Of a DNA stretch of 64,000 nt, positions 27,801 to 34,816 are shown piece by piece; the stretch's first letter is position 1; every line of letters starts with the position of its first letter. The stretch is from JBBRCE01 sp038205115. Its GTDB lineage: Bacteria > Planctomycetota > Planctomycetia > Pirellulales > JBBRCE01. The notes beneath the pieces were generated by a model. That model did not search any database. It was not told the DNA's origin and saw only the letters and a list, made by a program, of their open reading frames with translations. The position numbers and the translations under genes were made by a program. The stretch spans positions 1 to 64,000 of the forward strand of contig JBBRCE010000005.1 of NCBI GenBank assembly GCA_038205115.1, written 5' to 3'.

Positions 27801-29092
27801 CCGCCTATGGCGATCCGGCCGTCGCCGCGCGGGCGATTCTTGCGGTCGCGCCGGCCATGGCCATCCGTGGACCGGCGGATCAGCGTGTTCCGCGGTTAGA
27901 ACGTGCGCTGACGGCCATTGGCGAGGCAAATCCAGAACTCGCCGCGGAACTTGAGATCGCGATTTCGGAAGCCGGCGAAGCAGCCGGCGACTGGAATCGA
28001 GCCGTCGAACTCGCCGACAGAGCCGTGGCGCGCGTGGAAAAGATCGCCATTCCGCAACTCAAGGCCCGCGCCCTACGACAACAAGGCGAAATGCGCCGCC
28101 AGCGTGGCGAACTCGATGCCGCGCTCAAGTGCTTTGCAGAAAGCCAATTGCTGGCGCAATCCGTGGGCGAACAATTGCTGGTGGCCGATAACCTCGCCAG
28201 CCGCGGTTTTTTAATTTGGCAGCGCGGTCAAACCGACGAAGCGCTCGCCTGTTACAACCAGGCCGAGGCCATCGTCCGCGCCGCCGGCAATTTATTTCGT
28301 AGCCTCAAGATCGGTCGCCATCGTGGGCACGTTCTAGCACAGCAAGGCAATTACACCGGAGCACTCCGCGGTTATGCCGAAGTCGAGGCGACCGCCCGAC
28401 AGCTCGGTGACGACCGTTCGCTGCGGCTGGCGATTGGCGATCGTGGAACCGTGTTGGCGACGCAGGGCGATTTCGCCGGCGCGGTGGAATGTTATACCAG
28501 AGCAGAGAGTCTCGCCCGTCGAATCGGCGACAAACGCGGCATGGCCATCAATGTCGGAAATCGCGGCATCTTGCTGGCCGATCGCGGCGATCCGCAATCC
28601 GCATTGCAATGTTACGAGCAAGCATTAGAAATTAATCGCGGGATGCAATCGCAGTTTGGTATCGCCGTCAACGTCGGCAATCAGGCCAATGCCCTGGCCG
28701 ATTTGCAACGTGATGCCGAGGCAATTCATTGCTTTGACGAAGCGGAAACGATCAACACGCAGATGGGCAACAAATTTCTGCTGGCGATCAATTGGGGCGA
28801 TCGTGCGGCCCTTTACGCGCGACAAGGCCAACTCGACCAGGCCGACGACTTATTGCAACGGGCGCTCGGGACGCTGTCGGAAGTTCACACGCAACAGAGT
28901 CTGGAATTTTTTTCGTTTCAAGCGATATCGGCCAGCGTGCGACATCGTCGCGGCGAAATCGACAGCGCTCGCAAGATTGCCGCGGAGGCTATTGCCCTGG
29001 CGGATCGGCTGGAACTGACGGACGCGCATCCGAAATTGAAAATTCGCGAACAACTTTCGTCGCTGCGAGCGATTGCCGCGCCCTCAACGTAA
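24854..29092 (+). CDS. Ser/Thr kinase fused to STAND NTPase and TPR repeats
   Basis: A 1412-residue signalling protein. Residues 1-175 are a planctomycete kinase N-terminal region (AEYLPPPEDHSPTFRRLALI). Residues 190-260 are a Pro/Ala linker. Residues about 269-535 are a eukaryotic-type kinase: GRGSFGSVF glycine loop, VALKV lysine, HCDLKPANI catalytic loop (about 392; the HRD Arg is Cys) and VADFGLV. From about 595 is a STAND/NB-ARC-like NTPase with GPGGMGKTRLAL (about 616) and LLILDNFEQ (about 688). From about 1030 to the end are about eight TPR-like repeats (for example GNRGILLADRGDPQSALQCY). No membrane helix was seen, so it is probably cytosolic. HCD in place of HRD is often associated with loss of activation-loop control. 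The stop codon abuts the terminator. Confidence 0.93.
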   Translation: MTPNSGDQNPEHANDSLGLSTDQQLECILEAFDEAWHSGTTPLLAEYLPPPEDHSPTFRRLALIELIKVDLEYQWRRCKQATAATIKSVLLDPLPGVEQESSLHVAPVLEDYLKQFPELGPIDLLPLDLVGDEYRARRKWGDRPSHDVYHVRFPNHGKTLDHILTRIDDDTVLKARSVVMSDVRLATRPLAARNPADPYGKTRDSSQDAPPADMPPLPAAQNPVARQTPTSPAGHDAAAHPPAKNPAVKIPPAVLVPSSAAKGPPLPERIGRFKIQSLLGRGSFGSVFLALDEELGRQVALKVPRPGRLRTSADMDAFMREARLAAQLRHPALVEVFDVGRDPEFRCYIVMQYIEGAPLNELLAKQHPTVAQAAAWIAAVAEAVHCAHKMGLVHCDLKPANILIDRENRPHVADFGLVVAEEDQRSRAGQISGSPAYMAPEQVRGEAHRLDGRTDIWSLGVILYEMLAHRRPFSGQGAGEVFDEILHRDPKPPRQIIDDVPADLEWICLKCLSKEVRQRYTTCMDLVADLRRVLQNRVSESQRHFYMPRGRTESWLGSLDAAGASQSGMHFGSIVSPAARPSNLPPMATSFIGRQRESDELAQLLIDAESRLITVIGPGGMGKTRLALQVAGRLAEHLPGGCWFADLTEAHTAAEVSHAVAKTLGVTLSGNEVPEQGIGHILEYRKPLLLILDNFEQAVEHAEATVGRWRKMAPQVHFLVTSRASLGLAGEREYELGPLATPPKMDDHLAVSDLLAFDSVQLFIQRAREVLPSFVADERNLASISAICAELEGIPLAVELAAARVKILKPAEIAKKLGQKFQLLQSSRRDLSPRQQTLWAAIDWSFGLLKDWEQQAFMQACLFRGGFYLEAAEAVIDLSQFANAPLVLDVIQDLRDKSLVTRQETTHETRFAMYQSVREYGERQWQTRTDAAAQLALQHRFATHFVSWADGWNQRLQTAEGGEAIDRLGLEIENLFAVQDFAAAYGDPAVAARAILAVAPAMAIRGPADQRVPRLERALTAIGEANPELAAELEIAISEAGEAAGDWNRAVELADRAVARVEKIAIPQLKARALRQQGEMRRQRGELDAALKCFAESQLLAQSVGEQLLVADNLASRGFLIWQRGQTDEALACYNQAEAIVRAAGNLFRSLKIGRHRGHVLAQQGNYTGALRGYAEVEATARQLGDDRSLRLAIGDRGTVLATQGDFAGAVECYTRAESLARRIGDKRGMAINVGNRGILLADRGDPQSALQCYEQALEINRGMQSQFGIAVNVGNQANALADLQRDAEAIHCFDEAETINTQMGNKFLLAINWGDRAALYARQGQLDQADDLLQRALGTLSEVHTQQSLEFFSFQAISASVRHRRGEIDSARKIAAEAIALADRLELTDAHPKLKIREQLSSLRAIAAPST

Positions 29093-29130
29093 AAAGCCTG
29101 CCGCGAGTTTCCTCGCGGCAGGCTCTTTCT
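29091..29130. terminator. Bidirectional terminator between kinase and flagellin genes
   Basis: A perfect 12-bp stem AGCCTGCCGCGA/TCGCGGCAGGCT (29095-29106 with 29113-29124) with a 6-nt loop. CTTTCTG follows on the plus strand and TTTTT on the minus strand, so it can end both the kinase transcript and the convergent flagellin transcript. Confidence 0.9.
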
Positions 29131-29153
29131 GATTTTCATCACGTGGCAGGCGA

Positions 29154-31235
29154 TTATGCACCACGCAGCAGCGACAACACTTGTTGCGGGTTCTGATTGG
29201 AAATCTGCAGCACTTGCGTACCGGACTGCACCAGAATTTGAGCGCGAGACAAGTTGGCGCTTTCCGCGGCGAAGTCGGCGTCGCGGATGCTGCTCCGAGC
29301 ATCGGTCAAGTTAGCAACCGTGTCGTTCAGCGTGGCAATGTTGGTGTCGAGCGTCGTTTTCTGGAACGCACCCAATCGACCGCGGAGGCTGGTGACTTGC
29401 GAGATGACTTCGTCAACGATCTTGGCAGCGCCATTCACGTCGTTGGTCAGGCTCTTGTCGGCACCGGATCGCAGTTGATACAGTTTGCCGTCAATTCCAC
29501 CCAACGTCGCGGTGTTGACGCCTTGGATGCCGACGCGGGCCTGCTGGTTGGAAACCACGCTTGGTCCGAGTTGGAAATTGGCGCCACCGCTGGTGATGTT
29601 GAAACTAAAGGTGTCATTGCTGGCGTGCGTTTTTTCGACCGAGAAGTTCAAGTCGAGCGACGAGGTGTGCAACGAAGCCTTGAGTCCATCGCCGGTCGCC
29701 TTGACACCGTTGATGCGGAGCGAAATGTCGGTTCCGGTGCTGCGAGTCGAAGCACTGCCACCCGCATCCACCGTGTCGAACGTGCCGCTGACGGCCCGAG
29801 CCGAAACCGCGGCGCTCTTGCCGTAGTCCGAGGAATTGAGCACCACGTTGCCGCTCACGACCGACGCGGTCACTCCAGTTGAATCCGACGATGAATTGAT
29901 CGCCGTGTTGATCTGAGCAACCGTCGTGCCCGAACCAAAGTTGAATACTTGCGCGCCCTTGTTGCCCGCGACTTGCAACACCAGGTCGCTGGTCAACGTG
30001 CCGCCGGAGTAGGTCAACTTGCCTTGCGTGGCTTGCGCGTCGATGTTGACATTCACACCGATCGAGTTTGAAGTGCCGAAGTTGGCCTGGTTGATGGCCA
30101 AGTTCGAAATATTCTGCGGTCCGACCGTGGCGCCGGTAGTGACCGAGGCTGTCGTGCCGGCTGAATACACGCCGCCGCCGTTACCGAGCGACGCGGCCGT
30201 GAACGTACCTTCTGTATTGACGGCTGTGAGAACTTGCGCGGCCGTGGAAGTGTCGTTGACGTTAACCGTCAATGTGTTGCTGGCAGAGTCGTACGCGGCA
30301 GTTTCTGATCCCGCAGCCACGCCCGTGGCCAAGGTCACTTTCAGGTTGTTGTACTTTACCCCGGTGTTGACCGCGGTAAGCGTGAGCTGGTTGCTGTCGA
30401 CGCCACCGGCGGCCGACGCAGCCGCGCTGGCGGCAACAACGGACGAGCCCGTACCGGAAGCGACTGCGGAAAATGCAGCACTGGCCGAGGCGTTGGCCGC
30501 CAAGGCAGCCGCAACTTGTGTCGCAGTCGAACCCGTGCCGGCGGTATCGTCGACGCCGATGACCAGTGTCTTGGCAGCGCCGTCGAAGGTCACCGTTTCC
30601 GCACCCGCGGTGGCACCACTGACGTAGCTGATGGTGTATGCGTTACCTGCCGTGCCTGATGCGCCGCCAGCCGTTTTGGCGGTGAACGTCACAGTCCCGT
30701 TGGCGCCGCTACCGACTGCCAGCGAAGCGTTGACTTGCGCGATCGAGCCGAAGGTACCTGCCGCGTGAGTCGTGTTGTACGTGCCGGCAGACGTGGAGAC
30801 AAAATCCAGGTTGCCGTCGAGCAGTTTGCGGCCTTGGAAAGCCGTCGTCTGCGAAATGCGATCGATGGCGTCCAGCGACGAATCGACCTGCAGTTGATTT
30901 GCGGCGATTTGGTCGCTGCTCAGAGCGCCCGTATTGGCCGACTGCGAAACCAGCCCGCGGATGTCGTTCAGCAGCGAGCTGACCTGTCCCAGCGCGCTAT
31001 CGGCCGTAGAGATCAACTGGTTGGCGGCTTGGCTGTTGCCAATCGCTTTTTGGACGCTGATGATATCGCTTCCCAAAGATTCGCTGGCGATCAAACCGGC
31101 AGGATCGTCTTTGCCGCTGTTGATTCGCAAACCGGTGCTGAGCCGGGTGAGCGATTGTTGCAATTGCGTGTTGGACCTGGCCAAGGCTGTTTGGGCCACC
31201 AAGCTGCTTACGTTTGTGTTGATCCGTGTCGTCAT
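29154..31235 (-). CDS. fliC: Flagellin with expanded variable domain
   Basis: A 693-residue flagellar filament protein. The conserved N-terminal D0/D1 region (residues 1-140) begins MTTRINTNVSSLVAQTALAR and includes LSTGLRINSGKDDPAGLIAS. The conserved C-terminal D1/D0 region (about 580-693) ends ISNQNPQQVLSLLRGA. The centre, about 430 residues, is Ala/Gly/Thr/Ser-rich with repeated beta modules and a flagellin_IN-like segment (TVAQINTAINSSSDSTGVTA). ATG 31235 is preferred over GTG 31244, because AAGGGG lies 8 nt upstream. A long structured leader precedes it, and csrA and fliW lie just upstream on the same strand. The transcript ends at 29095-29124. Confidence 0.95.
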   Translation of the reverse strand: MTTRINTNVSSLVAQTALARSNTQLQQSLTRLSTGLRINSGKDDPAGLIASESLGSDIISVQKAIGNSQAANQLISTADSALGQVSSLLNDIRGLVSQSANTGALSSDQIAANQLQVDSSLDAIDRISQTTAFQGRKLLDGNLDFVSTSAGTYNTTHAAGTFGSIAQVNASLAVGSGANGTVTFTAKTAGGASGTAGNAYTISYVSGATAGAETVTFDGAAKTLVIGVDDTAGTGSTATQVAAALAANASASAAFSAVASGTGSSVVAASAAASAAGGVDSNQLTLTAVNTGVKYNNLKVTLATGVAAGSETAAYDSASNTLTVNVNDTSTAAQVLTAVNTEGTFTAASLGNGGGVYSAGTTASVTTGATVGPQNISNLAINQANFGTSNSIGVNVNIDAQATQGKLTYSGGTLTSDLVLQVAGNKGAQVFNFGSGTTVAQINTAINSSSDSTGVTASVVSGNVVLNSSDYGKSAAVSARAVSGTFDTVDAGGSASTRSTGTDISLRINGVKATGDGLKASLHTSSLDLNFSVEKTHASNDTFSFNITSGGANFQLGPSVVSNQQARVGIQGVNTATLGGIDGKLYQLRSGADKSLTNDVNGAAKIVDEVISQVTSLRGRLGAFQKTTLDTNIATLNDTVANLTDARSSIRDADFAAESANLSRAQILVQSGTQVLQISNQNPQQVLSLLRGA

Positions 31236-31317
31236 TCCATACACCCCTTATAGAATTTAGGTCTTGGTTCAGCCGTGTCGATTGCCCGGGGAGACAGTCA
31301 ATCCTTCCGCGGCCACT

Positions 31318-31355
31318 GCAGTTTCCGGAGCGCCGAGGCTCCGTGGCGAAACTGC
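31318..31355 (-). promoter_or_regulatory. Hairpin in the flagellin leader
   Basis: GCAGTTTC (31318-31325) pairs with GAAACTGC (31348-31355), and inside it CGGAGC pairs with GCTCCG, giving a two-step stem. On the minus strand it lies 83-120 nt before the flagellin ATG. Nearby GGA motifs (GGAAGGATTG at 31299-31308, GACGGATGC near 31386-31394) fit CsrA sites. With csrA and fliW adjacent, translational control is plausible, but it is inferred. Confidence 0.5.
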
Positions 31356-31499
31356 GATTTGTTTCAATTGGTCCATTACTTCGCGCATCCGTCCCGTCTC
31401 CCCCGAAAGTACCTATAGAGCCGACGAGGCTCGGGCAATGAGGTCGATTTGCGATCGATCTTCATCACCAACTGGGATGTACAGGGACCCGTAGATTAT

Positions 31500-31527
31500 T
31501 CTTCGTCTTATTAAGATGGATGCTTTA
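31500..31527 (-). promoter_or_regulatory. fliC: Candidate sigma-28-type flagellin promoter
   Basis: On the minus strand, TAAAGCAT (31527-31520), a 12-nt spacer and GACGAAGA (31507-31500) resemble TAAAGTTT-N11-GCCGATAA. The match is partial and the spacer is one longer than the enterobacterial consensus. If used, the flagellin leader would be about 250 nt long. Confidence 0.3.
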
Positions 31528-31603
31528 GGCAATCTGAGTAATTTCATTCGCAAGGCGTGCCATCGTCCTAAGAACGTACTCGGAAAGGCTAGCTCGCCAC
31601 CGG

Positions 31604-31646
31604 AAAAGAAAAAGCCGCCGAACCAAAAAGCAAGTGGTTCGGCGGC
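31604..31646 (-). terminator. Rho-independent terminator of csrA
   Basis: An 11-bp stem GCCGCCGAACC (31614-31624)/GGTTCGGCGGC (31636-31646) with an 11-nt loop is followed on the minus strand by TTTTTCTTTT. It lies 64 bp after the csrA stop and separates csrA from flagellin transcription. Confidence 0.9.
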
Positions 31647-31709
31647 CGGTATTTCTGGAAACTTCGGCAGAGTCCGTCACAGCGGTGCAAATTGCACCGA
31701 TCTTGCAAC

Positions 31710-31928
31710 CTATGACTTGCCTAAACCGCGAGTATCTTTGGGGTCGAGCCGGCTTGCGCGAAGATTTTCGCGCTGAATCGCCTCGTAAACTTCCTGACGA
31801 TGAACCGGAATTTCTGACGGGGCATTGATGCCCAATCGTACTTTGTCACCTCGAATATCGACGATGGTAACGACGATGTTGTCACCGATCATGATGCTTT
31901 CGTCGCGCTGTCTCGACAAAACAAGCAT
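31710..31928 (-). CDS. csrA: Carbon storage regulator / translational repressor CsrA
   Basis: A 72-residue RNA-binding protein that binds GGA-containing hairpins and blocks translation. MLVLSRQRDESIMIGDNIVV and VRLGINAPSEIPVHRQEVYE are the standard family sequence, including Arg in the first strand (L-S-R) and the C-terminal R-x-E-V-Y-E-A-I. It has a 12-residue tail (LRASRLDPKDTR). AGGAG lies 7 nt before ATG 31928. The gene lies between fliW and flagellin, the arrangement in which CsrA represses flagellin and FliW sequesters CsrA. Confidence 0.97.
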   Translation of the reverse strand: MLVLSRQRDESIMIGDNIVVTIVDIRGDKVRLGINAPSEIPVHRQEVYEAIQRENLRASRLDPKDTRGLGKS

Positions 31929-32048
31929 CGATGGCTCCTTCCTTTACACGCGGCCGATTTGGGCGCAAACGGCCGAAAAATTTTGGCGGCGATTCGTGAA
32001 CAGTAATAAGACGAATAAATGAAAGCCTGGCGACCAGTCGACGACAAA

Positions 32049-32486
32049 TCACGCACTTTTGCGATATTCGCGACGACCGGCCAATTCATACTGCAACGGT
32101 TGATCGCCATTGGCCACGACTTGGCGGCCCAAACGACGGCTCAAATGGATCACCAGCGGCGCTTTCAGATTCAGCGTAATCGATCGGTCATTCTTACCGA
32201 CGATGGCCAGCACCTGGGCGTCACTCAGATCGTTCAATTCCAGTGTTTCCAGTTCGCTACGGAAGACGCGTACCTGATAGTCGGGCACAAACCGCCGCGG
32301 ACTGACGACCGCAAGTGCGATCTCCGGCCGGGTGGTACTTTGCATCCAACCCATGGCGTCGTTGGTGGCATCGGCCAACAACACCCAATGGCGGCAATTT
32401 TCTAAACCGAGCAAGCCGGTGGGAAAATCGATGACATCCTGTGCATCGATTTCCAGGGGTCCAAAGCGAGAAGTATCAACCTTCAT
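32049..32486 (-). CDS. fliW: Flagellar assembly factor FliW
   Basis: A 145-residue cytosolic protein that binds CsrA and flagellin in other bacteria, releasing flagellin mRNA when flagellin is scarce. The diagnostic FPTGLLGLENCRHWVLL motif and NLKAPLVIHLSRRLGRQVV (the N-L-x-A-P-x-v-I motif) are present. ATG 32486 is supported by AGGAT about 7 nt upstream; the frame extends upstream without a site. It lies 120 bp upstream of csrA on the same strand. Confidence 0.96.
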   Translation of the reverse strand: MKVDTSRFGPLEIDAQDVIDFPTGLLGLENCRHWVLLADATNDAMGWMQSTTRPEIALAVVSPRRFVPDYQVRVFRSELETLELNDLSDAQVLAIVGKNDRSITLNLKAPLVIHLSRRLGRQVVANGDQPLQYELAGRREYRKSA

Positions 32487-33047
32487 ATACGCATCCTGGC
32501 GATGATTGAGGCGAGTCTTCGGCCGTAACCAAAAACATCGAGCGTCGCGGCACGGAAAGGCCGTGAACCTGACACGCACACTCGCATGCTCGTGGATTGC
32601 AGTCCTACTGCTTTCCAGAGCACATACGGTTCATCGTCCACATCGCCAGAGCTAGCACATAGAAATCAAAGGTCAAGCGGTAGAAAAAGAATTGTCGCCG
32701 CCCGAACCGCCGGGGTTTGTCGGCACAGCTTAACACTCGCGCCAAATTGCCGCCGGTCGTTCCACCCGACTCTTGCTTTTAAGCCTCGCGAACCAATTTG
32801 CGGCGACCCTGTCTCTTTCACTAGGACCCCGACGGTGGCGTTCACGCCGACAGTTTTGCCATCAATGCAAATTCTCTCAGGAGACCAACGATGCGTACTC
32901 GATTCGATAATTCTGTGCCGATGAGCCTGCAGTTGCGTCGCCGTTAGAAACTTTTTCTGACTGAAAGCTCGCCAGGCTCTCTCGGTGATTGAGTATCCGT
33001 TTCCGGAGCGCGGTTCATCCGCGCTCTGTTTCATTACGAGAGAAAAC
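32487..33047. other. 560-bp divergent intergenic region, no confident gene
   Basis: This region separates fliW (minus) from the RbfA-like gene (plus). Frames here (a 130-residue minus frame at 32666-33058, a 112-residue plus frame at 32586-32924) have no family resemblance that I trust. A stem GAGCGCGG/CCGCGCTC (33006-33013 with 33019-33026) followed by TGTTTC lies 22 bp before the RbfA-like start. It could be an attenuator or the end of an upstream transcript. Confidence 0.4.
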
Positions 33048-33482
33048 ATGGCCGCCAAACGCTCCTCACGGAGGAATCTGAGCGCAGATTGCGCCGAGGT
33101 TCATCCCGAAGATGGCAGTGATCCCAAAGACTTTTTTCGCACGGAAAAATACGCGCGAAAGCCGGATCGAAAAACCCAGCAGCTTTGCCGACAGGTGGCG
33201 GAAACGCTCAATCAAGTGCTCAGCGGCGAGTGCGACGACGACCTGCTTCGCGAGCTGCAAGTCATCGCGGTCGCGCCGGCACCGGATGCTTCGCAATTAC
33301 TGGTGATGGTCGGTCCGCTGCTGACGGATCAACTCGTTTTGCCAAACGACGCCCTCGCGCGGCTGGAGCTGGCTTCGGGGCAGCTCCGCTCATCAGTGGC
33401 CGCGGCAATTTCGCGCCGCCGCACGCCGAAGCTACTGTTTCAGTTCCATGCCGGCCCGCTTGTCGCAGAGGAACTCCCTTGA
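33048..33482 (+). CDS. RbfA-fold protein coupled to RtcB
   Basis: A 144-residue protein resembling ribosome-binding factor A. The match covers KTQQLCRQVAETLNQVLSGE, LRELQVIAVAPAPDASQLLV, a helix SGQLRSSVAAAISRRRTPKL and the final LLFQFH, corresponding to RbfA's helix, 'V.vspDl..a.v.v', 'lR..la..l..r..P.L.F'. The first 40 residues are a basic, charged extension (MAAKRSSRRN) unlike standard RbfA. Its stop codon overlaps the TTG start of rtcB (TTGA), implying translational coupling. It probably binds structured RNA. A canonical rbfA would sit near infB or truB; it does not here, so this may be a paralogue with a dedicated role. Confidence 0.72.
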   Translation: MAAKRSSRRNLSADCAEVHPEDGSDPKDFFRTEKYARKPDRKTQQLCRQVAETLNQVLSGECDDDLLRELQVIAVAPAPDASQLLVMVGPLLTDQLVLPNDALARLELASGQLRSSVAAAISRRRTPKLLFQFHAGPLVAEELP

Positions 33483-34627
33483 CGACCGATCTTAATCAAC
33501 CTGCTTTGCGGCAGTGGCTCGTCGAGCCACTGCCGCTGGATGTCGCGCAATCGGTCCAGCGAATTGCCGCAGCCTTCGACGTCCAACATGTCGCCGTGAT
33601 GCCGGACGTTCATCTTTCCGGCGATGTCTGCGTGGGGCTTGCCGTGGCGACGCACTGCACACTCTATCCGCAGGCTGTCGGCGGCGATATCGGCTGTGGC
33701 ATGGCTGCCCTGCAATTCCACGCGCTCGCTGACGTGCTGTCCAACGAGCGCGCGGCCGCACGATTGCTGTCGGCGCTCTACAGGCGTGTGCCAGCGATTA
33801 AACACGCGAGAGAAACCGCGCCCGCGGACTTGCCTCCGGATTTGCAGCAAACAGCCTTGAGCCACCCTCGATTAGAAAAACTCAAACAGCGCGAGGGCCG
33901 GTTGCAATTCGGAACTCTTGGACGAGGCAATCACTTTCTGGAGTTTCAATCGGATCGCATCGGCCAACTCTGGTTGATGGTGCACAGCGGTTCGCGCGGC
34001 ATTGGACAAGCAATCACTGCGCATCATCTCGCAATCGGCGTCGGCAACCGCGCAACGAAATCGATCATGGGAATCGAAGCCGACAGCCCGCAAGGACAAG
34101 CCTATCTGTCGGACGTCGCTTGGGCCGTTCGCTACGCCGAGCAGAATCGGCGCGCGATCATCGCGGCCGTCGAGCACGTCCTGGCGGATTTGTTAGGCAT
34201 TGAAGCCATTCAAGACTCGCTCATTCACTGCAACCACAACCACGTTCGGCAGGAATTGCACTTTGCCAAGACGTTGTGGGTACACCGCAAAGGCGCGCTG
34301 CCCGCAGCGGTCGGCGAACCCGGCATCATTCCGGGCTCGATGGGCACGCGCAGTTTTCATGTGAGCGGGCGCGGAAACGAGCTGTCGCTAAATTCCAGCT
34401 CGCACGGCGCGGGACGAGCGCTGAGCCGCGGATTGGCTAGCCGAATGATCGGCATCCACCAACTGCAGCGCGAGATGCGCGGCGTGTGGTTCGATCACCG
34501 TCATGCCGTTCGTCTCGTGGACGAAGCGCCTTCCGCGTACAAAGACATCGGCGCCGTAATGCGCGCTCAACGCGAGTTGACCCGCATCGACCGCGAGTTG
34601 CAACCGCTGCTTTCTTACAAAGGTTGA
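33479..34627 (+). CDS. rtcB: RtcB-family RNA ligase
   Basis: A 382-residue ligase that joins RNA ends with 2',3'-cyclic phosphate or 3'-phosphate to 5'-OH, using GTP and Mn2+. Family motifs in order are MPDVHLSGD, GGDIGCGMAALQ (metal Cys), GTLGRGNHFLEF, VHSGSRGIG, IHCNHNHV, GSMGTRSFHVSGRG and NSSSHGAGRALSR, where the His of HGAGR is the guanylylation nucleophile position. It is on the short side for the family (often 400-480). The TTG start at 33479 has AGAGGA upstream and overlaps the RbfA-like stop by 4 nt. It acts in tRNA or rRNA repair or splicing. Confidence 0.93.
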   Translation: MTTDLNQPALRQWLVEPLPLDVAQSVQRIAAAFDVQHVAVMPDVHLSGDVCVGLAVATHCTLYPQAVGGDIGCGMAALQFHALADVLSNERAAARLLSALYRRVPAIKHARETAPADLPPDLQQTALSHPRLEKLKQREGRLQFGTLGRGNHFLEFQSDRIGQLWLMVHSGSRGIGQAITAHHLAIGVGNRATKSIMGIEADSPQGQAYLSDVAWAVRYAEQNRRAIIAAVEHVLADLLGIEAIQDSLIHCNHNHVRQELHFAKTLWVHRKGALPAAVGEPGIIPGSMGTRSFHVSGRGNELSLNSSSHGAGRALSRGLASRMIGIHQLQREMRGVWFDHRHAVRLVDEAPSAYKDIGAVMRAQRELTRIDRELQPLLSYKG

Positions 34628-34816
34628 GCGTCAACCACTGCCCGTCGTGATACGAGCGGAATCGATAACTCCGATTGACATCGGCCGAATCGCGAGCGGG
34701 GAGGTCAAGCGAGCCGCAAAATGATGCTCGCGCCCCGCCAGCGATTCCGGCCATTGTCCAAGGTGACAAATTCAGCAATCGCGACGCCCGGCGTCTGTGA
34801 TCGCCACGCCAGGCGT

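Noticed and set aside
30019..30627. 202-residue plus-strand frame inside the flagellin gene
   Set aside because: It is antisense to the flagellin coding region, Ala/Val/Pro-rich and has no domain; an artefact of composition.
31550..31562. Sigma-54-like TGGCACGCCTTGC on the minus strand upstream of flagellin
   Set aside because: GG and GC are separated by 8 nt instead of the 10 required for sigma-54 promoters.
32666..33058. 130-residue minus-strand frame opposite the region before the RbfA-like gene
   Set aside because: A short stretch (DGKTVGVNAT) recalls transposases but the rest does not align in my reading.
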